A DNA stretch of 57,748 bases from assembly GCA_009873635.1 (NCBI GenBank), contig WAHY01000006.1, positions 19,395-77,142 of the forward strand, read 5' to 3'. This document shows positions 26,450 through 35,598 of this stretch, piece after piece. Source of the stretch: Nitrospinota bacterium (lineage in GTDB: Bacteria; Nitrospinota; Nitrospinia; Nitrospinales; VA-1). The position numbers and the translations under genes were made by a program. The notes under the pieces are model-generated. The model did not search any database and was not told the DNA's origin. It worked only from the letters and a program-made list of their open reading frames with translations. Within the stretch, counting starts at the first letter, position 1. Every line of letters begins with the position of its first letter.

Positions 26450-27556
26450 TTGGCAACATCTCAGGCAAAACATTCAGATTCTTTGCTTGGTATCACTGTA
26501 GCCGTTCTGGTTTTGGTGGGTATCGTTATGGTTTTCAGCTCCAGCGCTGTATACGCCATGGAAAAATACAACGACTCCTACTATTTCCTCAAGCGTCAGA
26601 CAGTATGGTGTCTACTCGGCACCGGGGCTCTGCTCGCTACCAAGAACCTGGACTATCACAAATTACATCAACACACATATCTCATCATGACGGTGACTTT
26701 TCTGCTTCTGCTGGCAGTCATGTTCCCTGGCATCAGCAAAGAGGCAGGTGGAGCAAGAAGGTGGTTATCTATCGGAGGTCTTTCTTTTCAACCTTCAGAA
26801 CTGGCAAAGTTCGCACTGGTACTTTTTATCGCCAAGTCTCTGGTGAAAAGAGCAGATAAGCTGAGAAACTTCGCTTATGGATACCTTCCCAATTTAATAG
26901 TACTGGGATTTTTTTTCATCCCGATACTATTTCAGCCCGATTTCGGAACCGCAATGATCATTTGCATGGTGACTTTCACGATGCTTTTTATTGCTGGTCT
27001 GAGAAAAAAGTTTCTCTTTCTTTCAGTGCTGGCACTGATTCCTTTTATAGTCTCGGCAATTATGGGAGCAGAATATCGCACTCGCCGAATCATTGCTTTT
27101 CTCGACCCCTGGCAAGATCCTTCGAACGCGGGGTTTCAGGCTATCCAATCCTTTTACGCTTTTGGACGAGGGGGATACTGGGGCGCAGGACTGGGGGCCA
27201 GCCACCAAAAACTTTTTTATCTTCCAGAAGCGCATACCGATTTTATTTTTTCCGTTATCGGGGAAGAGTTGGGTTTTATAGGAACAACAGCAATCGTTCT
27301 CTTATTTTCAATTTTTATTTGGCGGGGATTCGTTACCGCTTATCGAGCCAAAGATCCATTTGGAACGCATTTGGCCACAGGCCTGACTCTTTTGATTGGG
27401 TTTCAGGCTTTTATAAATCTGGGAGTAGCCGTTGGGCTTCTTCCTACCAAGGGGTTGACTCTCCCTTTTATCAGTATGGGCGGATCATCCATGCTAATCA
27501 CCATGTTGTCGGTGGGTGTTCTGCTGAACATCTCGGAACAGACGGTGAAACATTAA
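26450..27556 (+). CDS. ftsW: Septal peptidoglycan glycosyltransferase FtsW
   Basis: A 368-residue SEDS-family membrane enzyme with about ten spans. It shows the conserved segments GGARRWLSIGG, QPSELAKFA, FQPDFGTAM (with the essential aspartate) and the periplasmic loop AHTDFIFSVIGEELGFIG. It polymerises lipid II glycan chains at the septum with FtsI. The start is a TTG about seven bases after GAAGGG; there is no in-frame ATG before the first membrane span. Ten bases separate it from murG. Confidence 0.95.
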   Translation: MATSQAKHSDSLLGITVAVLVLVGIVMVFSSSAVYAMEKYNDSYYFLKRQTVWCLLGTGALLATKNLDYHKLHQHTYLIMTVTFLLLLAVMFPGISKEAGGARRWLSIGGLSFQPSELAKFALVLFIAKSLVKRADKLRNFAYGYLPNLIVLGFFFIPILFQPDFGTAMIICMVTFTMLFIAGLRKKFLFLSVLALIPFIVSAIMGAEYRTRRIIAFLDPWQDPSNAGFQAIQSFYAFGRGGYWGAGLGASHQKLFYLPEAHTDFIFSVIGEELGFIGTTAIVLLFSIFIWRGFVTAYRAKDPFGTHLATGLTLLIGFQAFINLGVAVGLLPTKGLTLPFISMGGSSMLITMLSVGVLLNISEQTVKH

Positions 27557-27566
27557 CGAAGGTCTA

Positions 27567-28715
27567 ATGCAAAAAAGAGTCGTAATAGCCGGTGGTGGCA
27601 CTGGAGGCCACCTGTATCCAGGAATTGCTTTAGCTAAAGCACTTATGAGACACGATATGGATATTAAAGTTTCATTCGTAGGAACTAAGAGAGGTATAGA
27701 ATCCAGGGTTCTTCCGCGTGAAGGCTTTGAGCTGAAAACTATTTTATCTGCAGGTTTACTAGGCAAAAAGCGACTAAGCCGCTGGGTGTCCTGGGTCAAA
27801 CTTCCAATAGGAACTGCTCAATCCATGTGTTTCCTGCTCAACAAGCGACCGAACCTTGTTGTAGGTGTAGGCGGTTATGCTTCAGGGCCTCTGGTCCTCT
27901 CTGCATGGATATTGAGGATCCCTATTCTTATTCACGAACAAAATTCTTTTCCCGGGCTCACCAACAAATGGCTGGGAAAAATCGCGGACAAGGTAGCAGT
28001 ATCTTTCAAGGATTCCGCAAAATTCTTCCCCCGCAACAAGGTCACAGTAACGGGAAACATGATTCGAGATGAATTCTGTAAGCCGCGGGAGGAGTTTCCT
28101 AAAGTTTCTCAGGGCCTGTTTCGTGTGCTGGTTCTGGGGGGCAGTCAAGGGGCCCACTCCATCAATGTTGCAATGGTGGACGCGCTGAAGTCCCTGGAGT
28201 CCAAACGGGGGAATATCCATATCACCCATCAAACGGGTGAAAGCGATCATGAAATGGTCAAAGGTGAATATGTGAAAAGCGGTCTTTCTTATGAAGTAAA
28301 ACCATTTATTGATGATGTAGCAGAACAATATCGTAAAGCTTCATTAGTTATCTGCCGAGCCGGTGCCACCACATTGGCAGAAGTAACCGCATGCGGAAAA
28401 GTGTCTGTATTAATTCCTTATCCCCATGCAGCTCACAATCACCAGGAGAAAAATGCCCGCGTTCTGGACGCCGCAAATGCCGGTGAATTGGTGCTGGACA
28501 AAGAATTGTCAGGCGATCGAATTGCTCAATCAATTATTCGCACTATGGAAGACCCTGACCGGTTACGGGAAATGGAAGATAACAGCTACCAGCTAGGCAA
28601 CCGTGATGCTACTGAAAAAGTAAGGAAACTATGTATGGATTTGTTAAATGACGCAAATCAGAAATCCGGCGGATCCGGAAAAACAGAAGGAAATTATGTT
28701 CTGTCATGTTTTTAG
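27567..28715 (+). CDS. murG: Lipid II synthase MurG
   Basis: A 382-residue GT28 glycosyltransferase that adds GlcNAc to lipid I at the inner face of the membrane. The N-terminal glycine-rich loop GGGTGGHLYPGIA and the motifs VGVGGYASGP, HEQNSFPGLTNK, VLGGSQGAHSIN and CRAGATTLAEVTACGK are all present. The C-terminal tail after about residue 365 is longer than in E. coli, because the reading frame runs on into the start of murC (10-bp overlap). Confidence 0.96.
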   Translation: MQKRVVIAGGGTGGHLYPGIALAKALMRHDMDIKVSFVGTKRGIESRVLPREGFELKTILSAGLLGKKRLSRWVSWVKLPIGTAQSMCFLLNKRPNLVVGVGGYASGPLVLSAWILRIPILIHEQNSFPGLTNKWLGKIADKVAVSFKDSAKFFPRNKVTVTGNMIRDEFCKPREEFPKVSQGLFRVLVLGGSQGAHSINVAMVDALKSLESKRGNIHITHQTGESDHEMVKGEYVKSGLSYEVKPFIDDVAEQYRKASLVICRAGATTLAEVTACGKVSVLIPYPHAAHNHQEKNARVLDAANAGELVLDKELSGDRIAQSIIRTMEDPDRLREMEDNSYQLGNRDATEKVRKLCMDLLNDANQKSGGSGKTEGNYVLSCF

Positions 28716-30082
28716 GAAAAACACAAAAGATCCATCTGGTCGGGATCGGAGGTTCGGGAATGAGCGGAATCGCTGAAGTTTTGATCAACCAGGACTATGA
28801 GGTGAGCGGTTCTGATCCCTCCTCCAACAGGGTTACCGATCATCTGAAATCTCTGGGTGCTGACATTTGCCACAACCATAGTGCTGAAAATGTCACAGGC
28901 AAGCATGTTGTTGTTATATCAAGCGCCATCAGTGAAGACAACGTAGAGGTGCTTGCCGCCCGTGAACAATCTATTCCCGTTATACCTCGTGCTGAAATGC
29001 TGTCTGAGTTGATGCGGATGAAATATGGAATCGCTATTGCCGGCACACATGGAAAAACCACAACCACTTCATTGGTCTCCACAGTCCTGGCCGCTGGTGA
29101 TTTGGACCCGACGGTAATAATTGGAGGACGAATCAAAAACATGGGTGGACACGCGAAACTCGGGCAGAGCAAGTATCTCATTGCTGAAGCAGATGAGAGC
29201 GATGGTTCTTTTCTCAGGCTTTCCCCGACTCTTGCAGTGGTGACGACTTTGGATGAAGAACATATGGACTATTACCAGTCATTGCAGAATATGAAATCCA
29301 CGTTCCTGCAGTTTCTCAATAAAATTCCATTTTATGGTGCCGCAATCATTTGTCTTGACGATGTCAACCTTCAGTCTCTCATGCCTGGTATCAAAAAACG
29401 AACGATCACCTATGGGCTGAAATCCCAGGCCGATTACACCGCGCGCGACATTGCAATAGAAGGATTGAAAACCTCCTTCACCGTATACCACCAAGAGAAA
29501 AAGCTGGGGAAAATTTTATCCGCGGCTTTGGGCCGACATAACATTTGCAATACCCTTGCAGCGGTCGCAGTCGGAATGGAATTGAACATGGACTTCCATT
29601 CAATCGCTGAATCTCTGGAGAACTTCAGTGGAGTTCAGAGACGCTTTGAAATTCTTAAACAATCCGAGTCATTGGTAATTGTTGATGATTATGGACACCA
29701 TCCAATAGAAATCCAGGCCACCTTGTCAACAGCGAAAGAAGTGTGGCCTAACCGAAGGCTGATAGTCATTTTTCAACCTCACCGCTTTTCACGAACCGAA
29801 CACCTGATGGAAGATTTTTTCTCAGCATTTAACGATGCCGATCAACTACTCCTTCTAGATATTTATTCGGCGGGTGAAAAAGTGATCGAAGGTGTCAATT
29901 CGCAAAGAATCGCACAAGGAGTAAAGGAGTTTGGACATAAGAATGTGAAGTTTATTGAGGGAATGGAGTCTATTATCCCGCATCTTCAAAAGGTACTTAA
30001 ACCGGGAGACATTGTCATGACTCTTGGCGCTGGAAATATTGGGGAGTTGAGCCACAAACTCGAATCCCATTTCAATGATTGA
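28706..30082 (+). CDS. murC: UDP-MurNAc:L-alanine ligase
   Basis: A 458-residue Mur ligase that starts stem-peptide synthesis by attaching L-alanine. It has the N-terminal GIGGSGMSGIAEVL, the P-loop AGTHGKTTTTSL (about 112-123), AEADESDGSFL, EEHMDYY, and DDYGHHPIEI. GTHGKT is the MurC version of the loop. Its ATG lies within the last codons of murG, overlapping 10 bp. A 28-bp gap separates it from the murB start chosen here. Confidence 0.96.
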   Translation: MFLGKTQKIHLVGIGGSGMSGIAEVLINQDYEVSGSDPSSNRVTDHLKSLGADICHNHSAENVTGKHVVVISSAISEDNVEVLAAREQSIPVIPRAEMLSELMRMKYGIAIAGTHGKTTTTSLVSTVLAAGDLDPTVIIGGRIKNMGGHAKLGQSKYLIAEADESDGSFLRLSPTLAVVTTLDEEHMDYYQSLQNMKSTFLQFLNKIPFYGAAIICLDDVNLQSLMPGIKKRTITYGLKSQADYTARDIAIEGLKTSFTVYHQEKKLGKILSAALGRHNICNTLAAVAVGMELNMDFHSIAESLENFSGVQRRFEILKQSESLVIVDDYGHHPIEIQATLSTAKEVWPNRRLIVIFQPHRFSRTEHLMEDFFSAFNDADQLLLLDIYSAGEKVIEGVNSQRIAQGVKEFGHKNVKFIEGMESIIPHLQKVLKPGDIVMTLGAGNIGELSHKLESHFND

Positions 30083-30110
30083 TCGATCTCAATAGGAAGG
30101 ATTGTTACCT

Positions 30111-31166
30111 ATGCTCAATGAAGCCTGGAAACGCCGATTGATTCACATCGCCCATTCTGGAACGGGGAGAAGTTTTAACCTCAAAACCAAGATGGAATAT
30201 CCCAAAACTGTTTTGGGCCACAAAATTCATCAGAGTAAAACTATGAGCCATTCATTTCCCTGGTTACACAAAGTAAAAGGAACCGTACTGCAAAACGAAA
30301 TTCTAGCACCCTACACTTCGATTAAGATTGGCGGTCCAGCAGATGTATTGATTTTCCCTGAAGATCTTCGAGATCTTCAAACAATTTTGAAGCACAAAGG
30401 TTCCCAGCCAGTTTTCATTCTTGGTGAGGGGACAAATTTGCTTATAGGTGACCGTGGAATTCGAGGAGTGGTCATATCTCTAAAAAATTGTTTTAAAGAA
30501 ATCAAACGGCCTCTTTTCTTCAGAAAAGAAACGGGTAATCGCAGGGCCGTTATCAAGGCAGGGGCTGGAGTAAAGATGTCTTACCTTGCCAAAAGTGCGG
30601 CCCGTTATTCTCTTAAAGGTATCGAACATCTGGTAGGTATTCCCGGGTCTTTGGGAGGAGCCATTGTCATGAATGCCGGAGCTGAAGGAACTGAAACAGG
30701 GCAAGTATTGCGTAGTGTGACCCGGATAACTTTGGATGGAGAAATTCAGACTCTACAGCGCGAACAGCTTACATTCGAATATAGAAAAACCCTTTTCCCG
30801 GGTGGCGATGGAATCATCATTGAGGCAGAGCTGGAACTTGAAGAAGGAGACCGAACTGAAATACAGAATACCATGGATCGACACCTTTCCAGAAGGTCAC
30901 AAACTCAACCACTGACGGTTCCCAATTCAGGGTCTGTATTTAAAAACCCTGATGGCGACACTGCTGGAAGGTTGATCGAGTCGATAGGCCTCAAAGGGCT
31001 TTCTCTCGGCAATGCAGGTGTATCGATTAAACACGCGAACTTTATTGTAAATAAAGGCGGCGCAACGGCAAAAGACGTAGCCCGTTTGATTGAAAATATT
31101 CAAAAAGAAGTTAAGGAAAAGACTGGTATTGAATTGCAAACTGAGGTTGTCAGTGCAGGCGAATGA
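30111..31166 (+). CDS. murB: UDP-N-acetylenolpyruvylglucosamine reductase
   Basis: A 351-residue FAD-dependent reductase that makes UDP-MurNAc. Recognised by TSIKIGGPADVLI, GEGTNLLIGD, VGIPGSLGGAIVMNAGA and NSGSVFKNP; the serine of GSVF is the proton donor. The compact C-terminal domain indicates a type II enzyme. The ATG at 30111 has AGGAAGG ten bases upstream, but gives an unusual 44-residue N-terminal extension. A start at the ATG at 30243 (MSHSFPWL) would give about 307 residues, the usual size, with only a weak ribosome-binding site. Confidence 0.93.
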   Translation: MLNEAWKRRLIHIAHSGTGRSFNLKTKMEYPKTVLGHKIHQSKTMSHSFPWLHKVKGTVLQNEILAPYTSIKIGGPADVLIFPEDLRDLQTILKHKGSQPVFILGEGTNLLIGDRGIRGVVISLKNCFKEIKRPLFFRKETGNRRAVIKAGAGVKMSYLAKSAARYSLKGIEHLVGIPGSLGGAIVMNAGAEGTETGQVLRSVTRITLDGEIQTLQREQLTFEYRKTLFPGGDGIIIEAELELEEGDRTEIQNTMDRHLSRRSQTQPLTVPNSGSVFKNPDGDTAGRLIESIGLKGLSLGNAGVSIKHANFIVNKGGATAKDVARLIENIQKEVKEKTGIELQTEVVSAGE

Positions 31167-31200
31167 CTTGGAGGAAAATTATTATTAAATCGGTCCGCAA

Positions 31201-31253
31201 ACAAAGGTCACCCCTCCTTCCTTTGTTCTCCGGCCCTTTTGGCCAAGGGCCGG
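31201..31253 (+). promoter_or_regulatory. Two tandem hairpins between murB and ddl
   Basis: ACAAAGG (31201-31207) can pair with CCTTTGT (31219-31225), and CCGGCCCTT (31230-31238) pairs perfectly with AAGGGCCGG (31245-31253) around a six-base loop. There is no T run afterwards, so these are not a classic terminator. They are placed in the only large gap of the dcw cluster, in front of ddl. Confidence 0.45.
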
Positions 31254-31289
31254 GGCGGACCTGTTTACACAAGGTGCATTAAAAGACTG

Positions 31290-32207
31290 TTGAATAATTT
31301 AGAAAATAAAACCATTGGAGTGCTCATGGGGGGTCTCTCTCCTGAGAAAGAGGTCTCAATCGTTACCGGAAACTCGGTCCTTGAAGCCATACATAGAAAG
31401 GGGTTGACTGCTTTGCCAGTTCACGTTGACCACAATATAGGAGAAACACTCAAGTCGAATCCGATCGACCTGGCTTTTCTGGCTCTACACGGCACGTTTG
31501 GGGAAGATGGATGCATTCAAGGCTTACTTGAATATTTCAATATCCCTTATACAGGAGCAGGCGTTATGGGCAGTGCCCTGGCGTATGACAAATTAAAGTC
31601 CAAGGAAATCCTGAAGTTTCATGGAATACCTACTGCTGACTATGAAGTGTTCTATAAAAATCAGAATGCCAGTCGTAGCCTGAGCCTTCCTGTTGTTGTC
31701 AAGCCAACCAATCAGGGCTCAAGCATCGGTGTAACCATAGTGAAGGATGATAGCCAGTGGGACGCAGCTTTGAAAACAGCGTTCTCTTACTCCGATGAAG
31801 TCATTGTGGAAAAATTTATTGAAGGAAAACTGCTGGCAATAGGAATGAATGAATTGACTCCCATGCCAATAGTTCACATCCGGCTCAAGTCAGGATTTTA
31901 TGATTATGAGGCAAAGTACACAAAAGGCAGAACCGAATACTTCTGCCCGGCGGATATTACTGAGGACGAAGCAGAAAGATGCAGGCAAACAGCAATAAAA
32001 GTATTTCAGGTATTAAAAGGCAGAGGCTTCCCTCGTGTAGACGTAATTCTGGATAACCAGGGAATTCCTCAGGTGCTGGAGATGAATACCATTCCCGGGT
32101 TGACCCCTACCAGCCTGCTCCCAATGGCAGCACGGGAAATGGGACTTGAGTTTGATGAACTGGTGGTTGAAATATTAAAAACCGCTCAACTTGATTACAT
32201 GGAATAG
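31290..32207 (+). CDS. ddl: D-alanine--D-alanine ligase
   Basis: A 305-residue ATP-grasp ligase making D-Ala-D-Ala for MurF. Motifs: VLMGGLSPEKEVS at the N-terminus, ALHGTFGEDGCIQG, the ATP-grasp loop KPTNQGSSIGVTI, and EMNTIPGLTPTSLLP at the end. The frame is open to a TTG at 31239, but that codon lies inside a hairpin. The TTG at 31290 gives exactly the usual family length (about 305). The ribosome-binding site is poor for both (AAGGTG lies 15 bases away), so the start is uncertain. It is followed by ftsQ after 2 bp. Confidence 0.93.
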   Translation: MNNLENKTIGVLMGGLSPEKEVSIVTGNSVLEAIHRKGLTALPVHVDHNIGETLKSNPIDLAFLALHGTFGEDGCIQGLLEYFNIPYTGAGVMGSALAYDKLKSKEILKFHGIPTADYEVFYKNQNASRSLSLPVVVKPTNQGSSIGVTIVKDDSQWDAALKTAFSYSDEVIVEKFIEGKLLAIGMNELTPMPIVHIRLKSGFYDYEAKYTKGRTEYFCPADITEDEAERCRQTAIKVFQVLKGRGFPRVDVILDNQGIPQVLEMNTIPGLTPTSLLPMAAREMGLEFDELVVEILKTAQLDYME

Positions 32208-32209
32208 CC

Positions 32210-33112
32210 ATGGATTTTGCTATCGCTGGACAAAAGAGCCCTTCCTCAGCATGGTCGGACCTTCGCACTGAAAGGAAGAAAAAACACAGGCGTGGTGGAG
32301 ACTTACAAAAGAAGGCACCTTCGAAAACTTCGAACCATGATTTCTCATGGACAAGAATAATTTTTGAACTTGCTTCAAAACTTTTTCTGGCAGGAGTTGT
32401 CGTTTATTTATGTTACGCCAGTTATCAGTTTATGATTTCAGATCCCAGATTTGAGATATCCGATGTAACTTTCAGCGGTCATCACGAACTGAATGATAAA
32501 CAGCTATTGGAATGGCTGGGACCAATCCATGGAGAAAATCTGTTCACCTATGATCTGCCTGGAGCCTCTGAAAGGCTGGCGAAGCACCCCTGGGTGCTTT
32601 CAGCTTCTGTACAAAGGAAATTCCCCCAGGAAATAATGGTCGAGCTGACTGAACGAGTTCCTTACGCACGTATCAAATTTGAAAAAACATATTTGATGGA
32701 TAATTTTGGAGTGATTCTTTCAGAAGAAAAACCGGAACACAAACATCTACCCCTAATTGTTCAATCAAACAAAGGAGCGAAACCAGAAAATTTTTCAGGG
32801 GAAAAGGTCATTCAAAGTCTCAAGACCATGCATTACTTTAACAAACTTTCTTTTTTTAAAAATAACCCTCTGGACATTGCCGAAATCAAGGGTCTGTCCA
32901 GAATCATGTTTTTCACCCACAACAGAGATCTACAAATTCATATGTCCATGGAATCGTTAACGGAAGGATTTAAAAAGTTCATGCTTATGCTGGACACACT
33001 GGAGGATGACAGCATGAAAATCCAAATGATTGATCTGTCGTTCAAGGATCAGGTAGTGGTTCGCGATCGAATTTCAATCGACTCAACATCCATGAATCGA
33101 CAAACCAACTAG
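32210..33112 (+). CDS. ftsQ: Cell division protein FtsQ
   Basis: A 300-residue bitopic protein: a positively charged cytoplasmic N-terminus (about 1-50, rich in K/R), one membrane span (about 56-75), a POTRA domain (ISDVTFSGHHELNDKQLLEWLG about 85-106) and a beta domain including VLSASVQRKFPQEIMVELTER. FtsQ recruits FtsLB to the divisome. The conserved AxVxRxFPxxIxVxxxEr pattern confirms the identity. Between ddl and ftsA, 15 bp before the latter. Confidence 0.93.
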   Translation: MDFAIAGQKSPSSAWSDLRTERKKKHRRGGDLQKKAPSKTSNHDFSWTRIIFELASKLFLAGVVVYLCYASYQFMISDPRFEISDVTFSGHHELNDKQLLEWLGPIHGENLFTYDLPGASERLAKHPWVLSASVQRKFPQEIMVELTERVPYARIKFEKTYLMDNFGVILSEEKPEHKHLPLIVQSNKGAKPENFSGEKVIQSLKTMHYFNKLSFFKNNPLDIAEIKGLSRIMFFTHNRDLQIHMSMESLTEGFKKFMLMLDTLEDDSMKIQMIDLSFKDQVVVRDRISIDSTSMNRQTN

Positions 33113-33127
33113 GAGGAAACTGACCGC

Positions 33128-34360
33128 ATGGCCAAAAAAAGTAATTATATAGTCGGGCTGGATATTGGAACGACCAAAATCTGTTGCATCATCGGAGAAG
33201 TCGTTGATGATGAAAAAATAGATATCATAGGGCTGGGTCAGTATCCATCAAGGGGCTTGCGTAAGGGAGTGGTTGTTAATATTGACAGCACCGTAGAGTC
33301 TATAAAAAGCGCTGTTGAAGAAGCCGAATTGATGGCCGGATGTGAAATCGACTCTGTTTTTGTAGGCATTGCAGGAGGCCACATAAACAGCATGAACAGC
33401 CATGGAATTATCGCTGTCAAAGGAAAAGAAATCACACAAAAAGATATTGATCGGGTTATCGAAGCAGCCAAAGCTATTGCTATCCCTCTTGACAGGGAAG
33501 TCATCCACGTTCTTCCCCAGGAATATATTGTCGACAACCAGGACGGAATTAAAACTCCATTGGGGATGGCAGGGGTGAGACTTGAAGCCAAGGTTCATAT
33601 TGTTACTGCTGCTGTGACGTCCGCCCAGAATATTGTCAAATGCGTAAACAAGGCGGGCCTGGGAGTTCAGGACATTGTCCTCGAACAACTGGCTTCCAGC
33701 GAGTCTGTTTTATCTCAAGATGAAAGAGAACTCGGTGTCGCTATGATTGATATCGGCGGCGGAACTTCTGACCTGGCGATTTTTTATCAGGGAGCCATAA
33801 AGCATACCTCAGTACTGACCATAGCAGGGGCTCAAATGACAAACGACATTGCCATTGGACTTCGCACTCCAAACACAGAAGCTGAGAAAATAAAACATTC
33901 GCATGGGTGCGCCTACCCGTCCCTGGTTCAAGAAGATGAAAGTATCGAAGCACCAAGTGTCGGGGGACGTGAACCACGGACTGTACCAAGGCAAATTCTA
34001 AGCGAAATCATTGAGGCCAGAACAAGAGAAATGTTTGAACTGTTAGACCATGAAGTGAGTGAATCAGGTTATAGAGAAATCATTTCTTCAGGCATTGTCC
34101 TGACAGGAGGAGCTTCCAGCATGCAGGGTATGGCTGAATTGGCTGAGGATGTTTTTCAAACCCCTGTTCGAGTGGGAACACCCATCGGTCTTGGAGGGTT
34201 GATGGATGTCGTTAACAACCCCATGTACGCTACCTCCACAGGGCTGATTCAGTATGGTTCTAAAAGATTTAAATCAGGAGCAAACCGGGAACTTCAAGGA
34301 AGAAACCTGTTTGATAAAATTTTCACACGTATGAAAGATTGGGCAGATGAATTTTTTTAA
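33128..34360 (+). CDS. ftsA: Cell division protein FtsA
   Basis: A 410-residue actin-like ATPase that tethers FtsZ to the membrane. Phosphate loop 1 is GLDIGTTKICCIIGE (about 10-24), phosphate loop 2 is MIDIGGGTSDLAIF (about 206-219), and the adenosine motif is GIVLTGGASSMQGM. The C-terminal membrane helix is the amphipathic tail LFDKIFTRMKDWADEFF. A strong AGGAGG site lies ahead of the ATG. Fourteen bp to ftsZ. Confidence 0.97.
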   Translation: MAKKSNYIVGLDIGTTKICCIIGEVVDDEKIDIIGLGQYPSRGLRKGVVVNIDSTVESIKSAVEEAELMAGCEIDSVFVGIAGGHINSMNSHGIIAVKGKEITQKDIDRVIEAAKAIAIPLDREVIHVLPQEYIVDNQDGIKTPLGMAGVRLEAKVHIVTAAVTSAQNIVKCVNKAGLGVQDIVLEQLASSESVLSQDERELGVAMIDIGGGTSDLAIFYQGAIKHTSVLTIAGAQMTNDIAIGLRTPNTEAEKIKHSHGCAYPSLVQEDESIEAPSVGGREPRTVPRQILSEIIEARTREMFELLDHEVSESGYREIISSGIVLTGGASSMQGMAELAEDVFQTPVRVGTPIGLGGLMDVVNNPMYATSTGLIQYGSKRFKSGANRELQGRNLFDKIFTRMKDWADEFF

Positions 34361-34374
34361 AACCGGAGGATACA

Positions 34375-35535
34375 ATGAGTTTAATAGAGTTTGATAACGA
34401 AAACGATTATTCGGCAACAATCAAGGTCGTTGGTGTAGGCGGCGGTGGTAATAATGCCGTCAACTCCATGGTTCGGGATAACATCCGGGGCGTGGAGTTT
34501 ATTATCGCTAACACAGATTTGCAAACACTTGAAAAGTCTGAGTGCGCGGGAAAGATTCAAATTGGCGGAGAATTGACCCGTGGCCTGGGTGCTGGCTCCA
34601 ACCCTGCAATTGGCAGAGATGCCGCTGAAGAAAGTGAAGACAATATTCGCGAGATGCTGGAAGGAGCAGACATGGTCTTCATTACTGCCGGAATGGGAGG
34701 AGGAACCGGAACAGGAGCTGCCCCTATCATTTCACGTGTCGCTAAAGAAGTAGGCGCGTTGACAGTAGGAGTAGTCACAAAGCCTTTTGCTTTTGAAGGG
34801 AAACGGCGAATGAGACAGGCAGAGGAAGGCATTTTGGAACTCAAGGATGCGGTCGATACATTGATCGTTATTCCCAACCAAAAGCTTCTCAGTTATGTAG
34901 GCAAACAAACTTCATTCACGGGCGCCTTTGACATGGTAGATGATATTTTGAAGCAAGCTGTATGCAGCATCTCAGACCTGATAGTCATACCAGGCCTCAT
35001 CAATCTCGACTTCGCTGATGTCAAATGTATCATGGGAAGCATGGGAAAAGCCTTGATGGGAAGTGGGATGGCTACTGGAGAAACCAGAGCTGTCGAAGCT
35101 GCACAGAAAGCTATTTCCAGCCCATTACTTGATGAAGCGACCGTTGACGGAGCAAAAGGTATTTTAATCAATATCACAGGAGGAGAAGACCTCACCCTGC
35201 TTGAAGTCAACGAAGCTTCCATGATGGTCCAGGAAAATGCTCACGAAGATGCTCATATTATTTTCGGAGCAGTGATTGACAAACAAATGGAAGGGGAAAT
35301 GAGAGTAACCGTTATCGCCACAGGTTTTGAACAGGAAGCAACAAGCAGGATTGAAGAGGCTGCCCCTTTGAAACAAGTAGTCGGTGGCGAGACCTTACCC
35401 GGTGAAGACTCGGGGTCAACCTCCTATAAACATTTAAAATCTCTGGCCAGTTCCATTAAGGAAGAAAACCCAGACCCTGGAAGTCTGACAGCAAATTTTG
35501 ATATTCCAACATTTCTCCGTAAACACGCAGATTGA
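34375..35535 (+). CDS. ftsZ: Cell division GTPase FtsZ
   Basis: A 386-residue tubulin homologue that forms the Z ring. GTP-binding segments are VGGGGNNAVN and the tubulin signature GMGGGTGTGAAP (about 102-113). The T7 loop reads NLDFADVK. The C-terminal linker (about 318-375) is short, and the conserved C-terminal peptide FDIPTFLRKHAD binds FtsA. Strong GGAGG site before the ATG. It is the last gene of the dcw cluster, followed by a large hairpin. Confidence 0.98.
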   Translation: MSLIEFDNENDYSATIKVVGVGGGGNNAVNSMVRDNIRGVEFIIANTDLQTLEKSECAGKIQIGGELTRGLGAGSNPAIGRDAAEESEDNIREMLEGADMVFITAGMGGGTGTGAAPIISRVAKEVGALTVGVVTKPFAFEGKRRMRQAEEGILELKDAVDTLIVIPNQKLLSYVGKQTSFTGAFDMVDDILKQAVCSISDLIVIPGLINLDFADVKCIMGSMGKALMGSGMATGETRAVEAAQKAISSPLLDEATVDGAKGILINITGGEDLTLLEVNEASMMVQENAHEDAHIIFGAVIDKQMEGEMRVTVIATGFEQEATSRIEEAAPLKQVVGGETLPGEDSGSTSYKHLKSLASSIKEENPDPGSLTANFDIPTFLRKHAD

Positions 35536-35538
35536 TCA

Positions 35539-35581
35539 ATGTTCGATGACCGGCGGGCAATTGCCCGCCGGCGGAGAACAT
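35539..35581. terminator. Two-tier hairpin after ftsZ
   Basis: An outer stem ATGTTC/GAACAT encloses an inner self-complementary stretch (35550-35571, CCGGCGGGC then AATT then GCCCGCCGG). It sits between the convergent ftsZ and DUF547 genes, 4 bp after the ftsZ stop. The T run after it is short (CATTTCC), so termination strength is uncertain; it could serve both strands. Confidence 0.6.
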
Positions 35582-35598
35582 TTCCAGGAGCCGAAAAC

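Noticed and set aside
26962-27567. 201-codon alternative frame inside ftsW
   Set aside because: ftsW is certain and the other frame shows no family features.
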